Shown here: positions 1 to 10,854 of the stretch, one piece after another
How the letters are laid out: every line of letters begins with the position of its first letter
How positions within the stretch are numbered: position 1 is the first letter of the stretch
Source of the DNA: Prunella strophiata
Lineage: Eukaryota > Chordata > Aves > Passeriformes > Prunellidae
DNA length: 64,000 nucleotides
Reading direction: 5' to 3'
Assembly (NCBI GenBank): GCA_036583965.1
Contig: JAZBQD010000014.1
Coordinates: 36,752,990-36,816,989 of the forward strand
Translations under genes and position numbers: made by a program
The notes under the pieces: generated by a model
Databases searched by the model: none
What the model saw: only the letters and a program-made list of their open reading frames with translations
What the model was told of the DNA's origin: nothing

Positions 1-1960
1 GATGATTGTACTGTGCAAAGATGACAGTATACAGATCCCATGATTTTCCCCAGCTGCAGCTGGTACAACTGCTAGAGCCAAACACTGATCAGCTAAGCCT
101 GCTTGCAAGGGCACCCCTCCTCCCTCAAAACAAGCATTACCTCAGGCATCACCCTGGTAGAACTACACTGCTCCCTAGTCCATAGCAGCACAGATGATGC
201 ACCACTGTCCTTTACACAGGAATAAAGTCCCTGCCTAAAGACAAAGGCAGTTGCAGTGATGTTCTGTAATCCCAGCTGAATCTGAACAGATTATATACCT
301 ACATATAAAAAGTCAGGTCTGCTTTTAAATTACCTAATCTGGAAGGGATTTGGACCAGACCCACATGGACTAAAGAGTTATGCACATGATAATGATTCAT
401 ATCCACTATATGATGCTCCTAAAAAATAACTGCTTGTCTTAATTCCATTTTTCCAATTAATTTTAGTGTATGAAATACAAAATACCTTCATGCAAGAATT
501 ATATATGCTATAGCCACATAAGTATTTTGATTGGCTACCTAAGCTTTGCAAAAGGCAGTTTCTATTTAAAACTTGACTTGTATTGAATGTTATGCTTAAG
601 TTTAAATTAATTTTGAGGTCAGTCACATTCTTTGAGAAAAAATGAAAAGTTAGCATTTAAGCAATTTTGAGGAAAAAATCTGCTTTTCTACAGCTAGTTC
701 TATTCCTCAGAGTTTACCTACCTTTGACCACAGTACTTTATTAATACCTGGTCAGCTGGAAGAGAAGTGAGATTATAATCATTAGGATGCTTTCAAAATT
801 GGAAAGGACAGCTCACTCCCCCCAAAATGTTTTGTGAACCAAAATGAGGTTCATAGAACTGCCAAAAGAAAAGCAAAAGTATATGCAAGCTGGAGTCTTT
901 TAGGTGTCCACTAACAAATATAATACACACTGAATTAATTAAAATGAAGATTCACCAATACAAGAAATAGCCTAGCAAGATGCTTCAGCCAAAGGTTTAG
1001 GTAACTTTCATGAAAATCCATTCATTTTTAGAAGTAAACTTACTTTTATTATACATTTAACTTAAATGCCATGGATATGGGGGTAACTGTATTTTAGTAA
1101 AAAGTGGCTTTGAAGGAAACTAAGAAATTTGAAATTCCGTGTGCAAGGATTCCAATGATTTCAAATTCACTCAGTAGCGTCCACGAACTCCTGGCATTGC
1201 AATATAAGAGACTCAAAAAGATGGATTACCTCAGCAATTCATCTGAAAGAACGCAGCTCTGAACTGAAGTACTTGCCGTGAGTTCATACCTTAAAACACA
1301 CTCTTTCAACAAAACTGAACCATGATAAAAGATGATCAGTCCCAAATGGAACTGAAATATAGCAAGATATATTTAGCCAATAATCCAGTGCAAACTATTT
1401 CAGCATTATGGAGCATTAATATACCTCTGTGATAAGGGCTTTATAAAAAAACAAGAGCTAAAACTCTAGACTAACCAAACAATTTTACAAGATAACAGAC
1501 TATCTCAATTTACTTGGGTTTTGGTCTCCAAGTTTTCATGAAGATTAACCTACTAATTTTCATAATTGTTGGCCAAGTTCTGTCCAGTGGTACTGTCAAG
1601 CTGGTGGGATATACATATGTATCTCCTACATATGCTGAACCAATAGACTCAAACATAACTATAAGGCTCTAGTAACCAAAAATTCCTAACAAAAGAATAT
1701 TTGGATTTTCTGTTCAGATTCCAGGTAAATCAAAAGTCTTGAGAACAGTTTTGAAAAAAAACACAAGAGCAGCTATCGACTGTTGTCTACAAGACATAAG
1801 TGTGCCTCTGTTTTCAAGGCATCAAATATATTCAAGCAGTAAAAGTCTACGGGACATGCAGCTCTAAACAATACTACAATAAAATGAGTTAAGGAGGAAG
1901 TAGGTTGCGTGTTTCAAATTGATGGTCCTGAGTTCCATCCCCAACATTTCATTTGGTTAT

Positions 1961-2247
1961 CCCAATAGCAGTGATAGGACAAGGAAGTAACAGCTTCAAA
2001 ACAAAAGGGGGCAGGTTTAGATTAGGTGTTATGAAGAAATTCTTTACTCTGAGGGTGGTGAGACACTGGAACAGGTTGCTCAGAAAAGCTGTGGATGACC
2101 CATCCCTGGAGTGCTCAAGGCCAGGTTGGATGTGGTTTTTGAGCAACCTGGTCTAGTGGAAGGTGTGCCTGTCTGTGGCAGAGGAGTTTAGAACTAGATG
2201 GTCTTTACTAGTCCCTTCCAACCCAAACTGTTCTATGATCCTATGAC
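1961..2247 (+). repeat. CR1 LINE 3' end, 5'-truncated
   Basis: This is a chicken-repeat-1 family fragment, antisense to TRHDE. The frame at 2029-2156 still reads like the C-terminus of the CR1 reverse-transcriptase ORF, with the HWNRL motif followed by PSLE. The 3' untranslated part ends with the typical CR1 ending, TCCCTTCCAACCCAAACTG, followed by a TTCTATGATCCTATGA-type terminal repeat. About 290 bp remain, as expected from the usual 5' truncation of CR1. The subfamily cannot be assigned by eye. Confidence 0.93.
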
Positions 2248-2339
2248 TACCACATAAGTCTCAGCAGTTCCCATATCACTATAGGTTAAAGCACCCCAGG
2301 AGAACCACTTCCTAGTCATACTTCTGCCTTGTGTGGTGC

Positions 2340-2880
2340 CAGAGAGTAGTGTCACGGTCTGCTGGTCAGGGTAGAAAAGGGCTGAAGAAAGGACCCCAGT
2401 GTCCTACCCAACTGTTCCAATAACAAAAACAAGACTTATTTGTTGATCCCTTCAGGACAGCCTAAATGAGATATGCCAGCAGCTTCCTGGGTCTACCTTC
2501 CATCAGCATAGCCTCTAATCCATGCTAGGACTCTGGTAGCAGCACAAAAGCCGTATCAGTGAACTGTTTTGGCTGAAAACTTACCACATTTTCAGTTATT
2601 TTACAGGACATTTTTCAGCCAGATCATATGGCTGCACAGAGCTGATGGCCAGCACAAGGAAGGCCAAGAACACCTTTGGCTCAGAGAAGGCGGATCAGCT
2701 CCCTCCACTGCAGCACAATGCTCAGGCTGGCTCAAAGTGTTTAAGGGAGATACTTCCTGATATGAACAGTCTGCAGCCCTCCCTCAAGCCCCCAGCCTAC
2801 AGCACAAAATCATACAGCATTTGCCCAAGCACAAGGTGAACACCCCTTTGCTCAGATTCACAGCTCAAACTGTTGTCTAG
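2340..2880. other. Unassigned GC-richer patch in TRHDE intron 2
   Basis: This segment has a higher GC content than its surroundings and begins near TGTCACGGTCTGCTGG at 2351. It contains overlapping short open frames (63 and 64 codons) with no recognisable domain. Composition and position just after a CR1 copy suggest an old transposable element, possibly an LTR. No terminal TG/CA pair with target duplication was found, so the nature is unknown. Confidence 0.3.
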
Positions 2881-3677
2881 CCCTCTACTCCAGAACTGGC
2901 TCTGTTTTGTTATTCACAGTAACTAAGTAGGAAGGCTTTTTCTGTATGTTCACCTGAAAAATCAAGATGACAGTGCTGTAAAATATTCTATTAAGTTGAC
3001 AGCATTTCTCATGTACGTTTTGGCTTGTTATACAGTTCTGAGCTTGATATTTGTACACAAAACCAAAACTGACATAAATAAATAAAGGATTTTCTGTCTT
3101 GGTTTTTTTTCAAGGCGTAACTCCTGGAATCATGCCATATTTGCAAAAAACACCTTCAGAAACTTAGGGCTTCCATCAACCTCAGGAAGAGGATAGGTTG
3201 CAAAGTCCTGCTCCTGAGCAAAAGATCTAAGGGAGAAATTACTATATCAGCCTCCTAAGCTAGCATACAGAACACCAAGGGACACATCAGTACCAAAGGA
3301 AGGAGACTGGAAACCTTACCAGTGTTACCACTTTAATAATCTCATGAACACTGGTAATGAAAAGGCTACAGGAAAAACAAGAAAAAACTTTCCAATAAAA
3401 ACAAAGTGTAGTTCAAAAGCATATTTAAAAGTTTAAAATTTCATCAGATAACCACCCCTACTAAGCTAACCATTTACAAAAAGCACAAGACAAACTAAAA
3501 ATGTTAGACAAACCTCCAGGAAAGGTCCCAAACAATACACACAATCATTAAATAGACCAGCAAATTTAAAAAATATTAATCAAGAAAATATTTTAAGTAT
3601 TTGCTGGTGCAATCACTTCACAAAAAGTGAGGGTTTTCAAAGTATTGAAATGTTTTTGGTACATTAGAAATACTTAC

Positions 3678-3951
3678 AACTACTCCACTCTTGGTGACAG
3701 TTTCCCGGTATGTAAAATTGCACACTGCCCAAGCCAGGTAATAGGTGGACATGAGAGGGGTCTGTGAAAAGTGATCTGTAACCCATCCATCTTCTTCAAA
3801 AACAGAAGTTTCAACTGGCATGTTGGACAAAGATAAGTAAGTCGCTTGATGTCTGATGCTTATTTTGAACGTGGCCTTGTAGATGGGCTCGTCAAAGCAA
3901 GGAAAGGCTTTTCTGGCATGAGTAGGAGAAAACTGTGTAACACCAAGAAAC
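3678..3951 (-). CDS. TRHDE: TRHDE exon 2, M1 aminopeptidase N-terminal domain
   Basis: The exon is 274 nt: one base that completes the split Arg codon of exon 1, then 91 codons from [16 protein letters not shown] to TVTKSGVV. The acceptor is TTCTAG at 3957-3952 and the donor is GTAAGT at 3677-3672, so the following intron is phase 0. The peptide contains AFPCFDEP, the conserved Pro-Cys-Phe-Asp-Glu-Pro element of the M1 N-terminal beta domain, and one N-glycosylation sequon (NFTY). It closely matches mammalian TRHDE as I know it ([20 protein letters not shown]). The protein is a type II membrane ectopeptidase that removes the pyroglutamyl residue from thyrotropin-releasing hormone outside the cell. 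The catalytic zinc motif is in later exons, outside this window. No frameshift or stop interrupts the exon. Confidence 0.97.
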
Positions 3952-6900
3952 CTAGAAAAGCAGAAAACAAAAATAAAAATTGATTACTGACTGTGCCTAG
4001 CACTTGATTCACAGACATACCAAATCAGACACTGCTTGACCATTGTGGTTTAAAGGAGGAAAGAATTACAACTGTAATACACAAAATATATAGTGTTTGA
4101 ATACTGCTGGATCATTTTCTTACTGCCTCTACTGCAATGCAATAGATACAACTTAATGGTCGACAAATTTCCTAAAAATTGTAGACACCACACTAACACT
4201 GAAGAAATCAACCCCCACCTTGCATCAAACATCAGGTTCTCACAGTATTGTTCACCAATATGTGGGGGGAAAAAGCGAGCCACTGTTGGTTATACAATGT
4301 AAAACAAGCACACTCAGTTCAAGCCAGGATTTAAGAGCCTTCAGGGAATTCACTCTGCCCTGAGACACTGACAGGGCGCTTTACCTTTCTTTGGGCATGA
4401 GAACTTATGGTCACACAGCGCACTCAGGAGGGTTATTGTTTTCCACAGCTGATTACTTCTCTACCAGCTGCATGTAGGTCTGGGACATAGTACTATATAG
4501 CACTGCTGTGTCTGTGCACCTCCAAAAAAACCATTCTGTGAGCTTTGCAGAATCACAAATGCAAGCAAATGATTAAACCAGCACAAAGCATTTCACCATT
4601 CTTCTACACAGTGCTTTCTATAAAATACACCTTTCTGCTGCTATTTTATAGAAAGTAAATCCATGTTCTCAGTTAATGGGTCAAATTTTAGGAAGGATCT
4701 CTGAAGGAGGTAAAGGTATGGGAAGAATGGGAAGGCCTTAGCTTGACAATAAAACATGTAACTGTTTTCTTTGGAGCTAAATAAATTTTGATCCAGACAG
4801 TGAATAGGAAGCTTTCTGGATGGAGACATGTATTTACACACTTGGAAAAAACCCATGATCTTTTTGCAGAAACAAGAAGCTAAACTTAAAGGGTTGAATT
4901 ATGGAGTTTGGTAAGAGTATTTTCTGGAGGCATGTAGAATGAGAAAATTACCATGAGCCAACAATGTACATGTGAAGGCAGTACGTATGTAGGCTTTTTG
5001 ATTCATGTCTCATCTTCCAAGGTTTCATCTGTGGAAATAACTGTGCAATTTCAGGCAAACATTTATCAAAATTTTAGAGGCTGACTAATCATCTGTTATT
5101 CCTCTGAGGGAAAAGGATGGGTGGATAGCTTTGATGTAATGAAAATGGTGGCAACTATTACTAATCAGTATATGACCATTAATCTGTAATGTGATACTCT
5201 AACATTGACAGAGCAAAAACATAGGTACTCATAGTGAAAAAAAAAGTATCTAATTAACTTTTTCTAAAACTTTTTGGATTTTACACATATTTTGGAGGCA
5301 ATGAAGAAATAATTTTATTGAAACGTTACACCTTTTCCTTGCTATAGCACCTGACAGAACTAGATATATGTTTTCAATAAGGATAAATTTTTTAAAACTT
5401 GAAAAAATTTTCCACCACTGAAGCAGTTACTACTGGTCTTCTTTCTAAAATAAAAAGCCTTTTATAGCTAATAACTATTGAAGGAATTCACATTTTTCTT
5501 GCCTCATTACAAAACATGGATTAATAAAACCAGTATTTTGGATAAGATTGCAAAATCTAAGGTAAAAAGTTGGTGCCAGATAGCACTGGGATACAGTGTT
5601 AATCCAAAAAACCCGTATCAGTGGATTTGCACTACTGCAACAAAGCCAAATCAGCCAATTAAATGAAGCAAAGCAACTTAATTTATATGCAAAGTATTTC
5701 AAGTGGACCTGATTCTGCATTCTAGGCACACTCTAAACAGCTACAGACATCAACAGAAGCTTCAAGTGAGCATGGAAAACTGTACTGGCCTGTTATTAAC
5801 AAAGCAAGAATAATGAACTTTGCTCTGCAATTAACGAGTCTAATGAGCTCCGACACACACGTAAATACGAACTTAGAAAATACTGGTCATACTGTGATAC
5901 CCTCTAAATAAGGAAGCTTTCCCTTGTCCCCTCTCCACATCTTCCCCCCACTTCTCAGAGATCTTATCAGTCATCTTTCAATACATATTAGGCCACTGAA
6001 ACAATCCCTTCACCAGGCTAATAAACCCTAGTAAACTCTTCATCGTCTGTGTTTTCACAGATAGACATAGCTGGGCAAACACAGGGCAGTCAATATTTCA
6101 TACTAAAAATACACCACCTACCAATAATAGTGATATTTATAACATGTGCATTGCTATCAAACATCAATTTGTTTGTTGTACCATAAAGCAAAACAAACAA
6201 AATCTTAAAACTGCTTAAAAAAACCCTAACCATTTAAAGAAAACAAACAAGCTAAACCCAAAACATTGTTTATCTATTTCACTCTGTGCTCAAGTAAAAC
6301 AAGCAGACTTCTACAGCATGCCAAAAGTGAAGGGCAGTTTGACTATTTCATCCTTCCCTTTACACTACCTCTCTGGGTACCAACACTTTTACCTCCTGTT
6401 CCCAAAAATATCACCACCAAAGGTTGTACTTGAGGGAATGATGGGCTCACAGTCTGTCTTCTCAGAATACCCATAGCAGTAACTTGCAGGTGTTTTAATT
6501 CCATCTTGTCTATTAAAGGAAGATGTGTTTCCTCAATAACCTATCTGCTTTGACATCTTAGTTGTTACAAGATTAAAGAATATGTCTTTGTTTTCTCTGT
6601 GTGATACAAGATTTTTTTTTCCTTTTCACTTATGCCAAATTTTGATGTTCATTTATATTATACCTGCATACTCCTACAGTAGCTCTTTATTATATTTCTG
6701 TTGATTACTGTCAGTAAATTCTAACACATAATGCAAAGTAAATTTGTAACATATCACTTGCATTTTACATTTCAAGTACAGTAGGAAAGATTTCAGTCAG
6801 AAAATAAATACTATAACGTAGCTTTTACATTTCAGGCTGATTTACAACATTCACCTCTGAAGGCCAGAGAAACTAACTTTAGGGGGAAAAAAAATCATAA

Positions 6901-7539
6901 AGTGAAGGCATTAGTATGTTTGTGATGCCTCACAGCAGAGTTATTTGCTCCTCATGTACAAGAAAAGTGAAAAATGATGGTTTGGACCCTTTTACAGCAA
7001 GTACTACTCCAGTGAGGCTGATGCACTTTAATTGAATATAAAGACATCAAAAATCAAAGCCCTGCTGGCACAGCAAGGTGTCCCAGAGCATGCAAGTCTA
7101 TCTGTCTATCATAACAGAAGCTGTCCATGTTTGAGGACTAAAACCAGTTATATGTATAATCTTAAAAAATTAATCAGAATGCAAATTGTTACTGTAAGAG
7201 TACTCTCTGATCAAAGAAGTTCCCTGGTTTAGAATGGGTATTATTCACTTTATACTATAGTGAGTCATTAAGCCTGTGACAGTTGAAAAGGAAAAACACT
7301 TTTTCTATTTAACACCTGAAACTACAACCATGCAATGACTACAGTTATAAAAATGTTTTACTGAAAGAAATATAAGTGAGTTGGTGAAAAAGGAAAAACA
7401 TGCCACTGATTTCAATATAGCAATACTACCTTATGTAAGGTAAGTATTTTGCCCACGACTATACTTAAGTGTATTAGAAACAAAGTAATTTATATCTGAA
7501 AAGTTACACACAGAGCACTGTGAAAAACATTTTACCATC

Positions 7540-7586
<47 letters not shown>

Positions 7587-9366
7587 GTGATGGTTTCTAA
7601 ATCTTAACTAAGAGAACAGTATTGAAGTGTAGTACAGTAGCTCTGGAGAAATGTCACTGCCACACCTATTTGACAGTTCAATTATTCCTACACAAAGTCA
7701 AAGTACACGAGAATAATAAGTGCTTAAATAACTTCTCAGATTTGTAAAGTGAATTATACCCCCTGCTGTTAACAGTATTTTGTTTTCTGATTTGCCCATT
7801 TCAATACAGGTCTGCAAGAACTCCCAATTACCCCAACCATTCAGTCAACCATGACAAAAGGCATTTTATCCGCATCTTTTCTTACAACTGTGCTTTTTCA
7901 AATTTCCTTTTTATTTCACTCTGATGACAAATTGCAAAAACTTAATTTCAATCCTGCTTGCGGTTCTAATATCAGGCTTTTTAAAATTGTCAGTAATCAT
8001 AGTAATGAAAATATGTTTTAATAAAAGGGCTTTTGACTTAATTTGAGTTGGTGAGGATGCTTTTCATGTCTTAATATTTTTGCCCAGTTCTTCCACCTAT
8101 AAAATCTTTGTTTCACTCACATTGTTTCCACAATCTAAAACAGTAAGTTTCAGGAAAAGAAAACCTGTCACTGCACAGATATTTCAAGAAAGGACAGCTT
8201 AAAAAGAATCCAATTCTAAAATTATAAACCATGCCAGAACTATCAAGAAGTCCACCCTGCCTTTCTTTTCAATTACAAAGCCTCAATGTGGTTAGAAAAC
8301 ACCTTCTTTAAAAAGAAAGCCTCTGTAACTGGCTAAACGGGGCCCTCCACAGTTACCCTGCCTACCGCAACAAGGGCCTAGACAGGGACCCAAGGGGCTT
8401 TAACTACATGAGTAAATACAGACCAAGACTGAATCTCGCTCTGCCCGCAAATGAATCAGGTTTGTCGGGTCACAGCGTGTAAAGCTGCGGCGACCCAGCT
8501 GTACTGTAAACGTATTCACCTTGTGTGAAAACGCATCCCCACCACGTTTTTTTTTGCTTTACCAAACAGAAGAAAAGCAAAACAGAAGTCTCGCTGCCCT
8601 ACACGCTGCTATTTGTAATGTGACAAGGCTCTGTCATACCAGGGCACACGGCAGCCGAACAGTCTTTGTGTGAAACAGACCCGGAGCCTCTGCCCTGACA
8701 AGGACCTAGCTGACGGTCTGCTCCGCTGGGGCCCCCTCTAAAGTTTGCTCCTTGCCACCATCCGTCCCCAAGCTGCGCTGGGGCATCTCCTGACCCGCCG
8801 GCCGCGTCCCGCAGCCCTCCCCGCGCAGGCGGAGCGCTCCGCTCACCTGCGGCGGCCCCGGCTAACCCCGGCCCGGCCCCCGCACGGCCCGGCACGGCCC
8901 GGCCGCACCGCCCCGCAGCCCGAGGCAGCTCCGCCCGCCCCCGCGCACTCCCGCAGCCTCGGCCGCCCTCCAGCCGCTCTCACGGCTGTCTCACGACACC
9001 GGCCGGTGGCTTAGAGCGGGCAAGAGCTGGCGGTCCCCGAGAGCCTCCGCATCTCTGCTCTGACAGCCGAGCCCTACGGAGATGACCAGAGAGAGGTGGC
9101 GGGGGGATGCGAGGCCTGGCCTGCGCTCACCAGCCGGCCGGCCGGTCTTGGCGGCCGTCCCCCCGCCGGTGCCCACTCCCCGGGCAGCCGGCCGAGCCCC
9201 GCACCCTTCGGCGGGACCGCCGGGGCCGGGCAGCGCGGAGCCCGCGGCATCACCCGCCTGGCGGCGCCGCGGCCGCCAGGTCCTAGCGCCGCCCTACCCG
9301 AAGTTGGCGCGGGGGCCGCCAACTTCGCACCGAGTTGGGTTCGAGGCGACGCGGCCCGTCCGCTAC
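3952..9366 (-). other. TRHDE: TRHDE intron 1
   Basis: The intron is 5,415 bp, running on the minus strand from GTAGCG (9366-9361) to TTCTAG (3957-3952). Its 5' part (about 8745-9366) is still in the CpG island. The rest is AT-rich. The only clear element is a 43-T homopolymer at 7543-7585. Short open frames, for example 5475-5729 and 7032-7232, have no recognisable domains and are treated as chance. No additional exon or transposon was recognised. Confidence 0.92.
7534..7594. repeat. T43 homopolymer flanked by a 9-nt inverted repeat
   Basis: Positions 7543-7585 are an uninterrupted run of 43 T (poly-A in the TRHDE sense). The run is framed by ACCATCGCC (7534-7542) and GGTGATGGT (7586-7594), which pair over nine positions. 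The one non-Watson-Crick pair is G-T on the plus strand, or A-C on the TRHDE strand. No retroposon body is visible next to the tail-like run. Confidence 0.85.
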
Positions 9367-10181
9367 CTTCGCTCGCCGTGGAGGACGTAGGAGCTGCGGA
9401 AGAAGCCCAGCAGCTCGTTCTCGATGAGGGCGTTGTAGATAATCTTAAGGTTGTAACTTTTCTGCACCTCCAGGCTGCGGTTGAGGACCACGACGAACAC
9501 CTGGGTCTGGGGGTAGAAGAAGGTGCGGGCCACCCGCACACCGCCGGCCAGCTTGTCCTCGGCCACGCGGACCGCCTCGATGTGCATGCGGTGGGCGTGC
9601 AGCACGATGTAGCGGCTGGCGTTACGCACCTCCAGCTGCACGTTCACCTCCCCGCTGAAGGTGAAGTTCTCCATGAAGGCGCTCAGCATCAGGTTGTAGT
9701 GCAGCGGCCGCAGGTGCCGCGGCAGCCGCGGCCGGGCCCAGGGCGGCAGCTCCCGCCGCCGCTGCCACTCCTCCTCCTCCTCCTCCTCCTCTTCCTCCGC
9801 CGCTTCCCCGCCCCGCGCCTCCTCCTCCGGCCGGCCGGGGGGTTGCCCCGCACCGGGCGGCTGCCGGGCTGCCCCCGAGAGGCTCCCGTTGCCGCCGGCC
9901 CGCGGCGGACCGTCGGCGGCGGCGCCGCACTCCTCGAAGCGGACGCTGAGCAGCACGGCGATCATGGTCACCGCCAGCAGCGCTAGGATGGAGACAGCGA
10001 AGCCCAGCACCAGGCGCTTGTGCACGGCGATGTGCCGCTCCGTGGTGCGGGGTCTTGGCCCCGCCGCCTCGGCCCAGGGTCCCGGCGGCAGCCCCCGGCT
10101 GCCGTTCCGCAAGGCGGCCTCCTCCTCGATCATCATGGGGGTGACGGGCGGGCGCTTCTCCCGCTTCTCCTCCAGGGCCAT
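9367..10181 (-). CDS. TRHDE: TRHDE exon 1: membrane anchor, stalk and start of ectodomain
   Basis: The predicted start is ATG at 10181-10179, in context GCCGTGATGG (G at -3, G at +4). It is the first ATG in frame after an in-frame TAG at 10538-10536. Two further ATGs, at 10136 and 10133, align better with the shorter mammalian N-terminus and are alternatives. The exon has 271 whole codons plus two bases and ends at donor AG|GTAGCG. Residues 1-54 are cytoplasmic and include RTTERHIAVHKR. About 55-79 form the signal-anchor helix, LGFAVSILALLAVTMIAVLL. A Gly/Pro/Glu-rich stalk follows with ten Glu at 129-138. From about residue 157 the M1 N-terminal domain starts (RPLHYNLMLSAFMENFTFSG), with sequons NFT, NAS and NRS, and runs to ALIENELLGFFRSSYVLHGER. 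The core matches mammalian TRHDE closely, whereas the stalk diverges. The product is pyroglutamyl-peptidase II, a cell-surface M1 enzyme that inactivates TRH. Confidence 0.96.
9768..9797 (-). repeat. TRHDE: GAG/GAA trinucleotide repeat encoding ten Glu
   Basis: Inside exon 1 the minus strand reads GAG GAA followed by eight GAG codons, giving ten consecutive glutamates just before Trp-Gln-Arg in the stalk between membrane anchor and ectodomain. A second acidic cluster (PEEEARGGEAA) precedes it. As I know it, the mammalian stalk at this place has only a short Glu cluster. A near-pure trinucleotide run in coding DNA is prone to length change. Confidence 0.95.
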
Positions 10182-10243
10182 CACGGCAGCGCCGCCCCCG
10201 CCTCCCGCGGGGCCGCCGCCACCCGAGGGGGCCCCGAAAGCAT
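10181..10243 (-). other. uORF overlapping the TRHDE start (TGATG)
   Basis: On the minus strand an ATG at 10243-10241 opens 20 codons (MLSGPPRVAAAPREAGAALP) that end at TGA 10183-10181. The final A of this stop is the first base of the predicted TRHDE ATG. The uORF ATG has C at -3 and C at +4, a weak context, while the TRHDE ATG has a strong one. This would allow leaky scanning or termination-reinitiation. It matters only if the transcript starts upstream of 10243 and TRHDE uses the 10181 ATG. Confidence 0.6.
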
Positions 10244-10815
10244 GGGAGACTCCGAGGCAGGGGGGCCCTCGGCCCGCGGGGGACGCACGGTCTGTCACTT
10301 CCCAACGAGCCGCATCACCCTGGCCGCCGGGAGCCCCGCGGGGGAGCAGCCCTCGGGGAGGGGAACGGGACGAGGTCGGGTCGGGTCACGCAAGAGGCGG
10401 CGGGCGCTCCCCGCCGTCCGGCCGCCGGGCCACGGCGCGCAGGCAACTTGTGTGGCTTCTGCGGGGCACTTCAGCACATGCCGCCGAGCGCACCTCGGCG
10501 CCAGGGGGGAGGGCTCCGCCGCCCCGGCCCCCCCGCTAGCGCCGCCGTCCGCAGGGAGCTCTCGTTCCCCCGCGTCCCGAGCCGCCGGGGCCGGGGTCGG
10601 GCTCCTCGCCCGGCCCCGGCAGCGCCCGAGCCATGCGCGCCCCCGGGGCGCCGCCGCGCAGGCCGGCCCGTCCCCGCGGGGCTCGCCCGGCACCGGGGGC
10701 GGTGGCACCGGACAGCGGCGCGGGCCGGGCCCGTCCTCCTCTTCCTGATAGCGGGTCAGGCTTCGGAGAGTCGCTCCTCTTATTTTCTCTTTCCTGTCTC
10801 CAGCAGGTACAGAGC
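10182..10815 (-). other. TRHDE: Inferred TRHDE 5' leader with upstream ATGs
   Basis: If transcription begins about 30 nt downstream of the TATA-like box at 10845-10854, the leader is roughly 635 nt. It is very GC-rich and contains four ATGs on the minus strand. One at 10634 opens 32 codons ending at TAG 10536, in frame with TRHDE. One at 10479 opens two codons. One at 10315 opens six codons (MRLVGK), ending at 10295. The last, at 10243, overlaps the TRHDE start. The leader's extent is inferred; splicing within it cannot be excluded. Confidence 0.5.
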
Positions 10816-10844
10816 AATCTCCCGGCTGGCTCGAGCAGAGGCGG

Positions 10845-10854
10845 CTATATATAG
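10845..10854 (-). promoter_or_regulatory. TATA-like box, palindromic (CTATATATAG)
   Basis: CTATATATAG is an isolated AT island inside GC-rich promoter DNA and reads the same on both strands. On the minus strand it would place a TRHDE start near 10815. On the plus strand it would direct a divergent transcript from near 10880. TATA boxes are uncommon in CpG-island promoters, so its use is an inference from position and sequence only. Confidence 0.45.

Larger units (their letters stand above)
1..3677 (-). other. TRHDE: TRHDE intron 2 (5' part, continues beyond left edge)
   Basis: This is the DNA downstream of exon 2 on the minus strand. It begins with the donor GTAAGT at 3677-3672. No later TRHDE exon is visible in it: the short minus-strand open frames do not resemble M1 peptidase sequence, and the expected next exon, the one continuing after GVV, was not found. 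The stretch is AT-rich. It holds one CR1 fragment (1961-2247) and a GC-richer patch at about 2340-2880 that I could not assign. The rest shows nothing I can name. Confidence 0.85.

Noticed and set aside
9096..9986. 296-codon plus-strand open frame across exon 1, and other long frames at 9622-11237
   Set aside because: These are antisense or out-of-frame shadows of TRHDE exon 1 and GC-rich promoter DNA, where stop codons are rare. They carry no domain.
10182..10298. 39-residue N-terminal extension of TRHDE starting at 10298
   Set aside because: The codon at 10298-10296 is GTG, not ATG. The first in-frame ATG after the upstream TAG (10538-10536) is at 10181.
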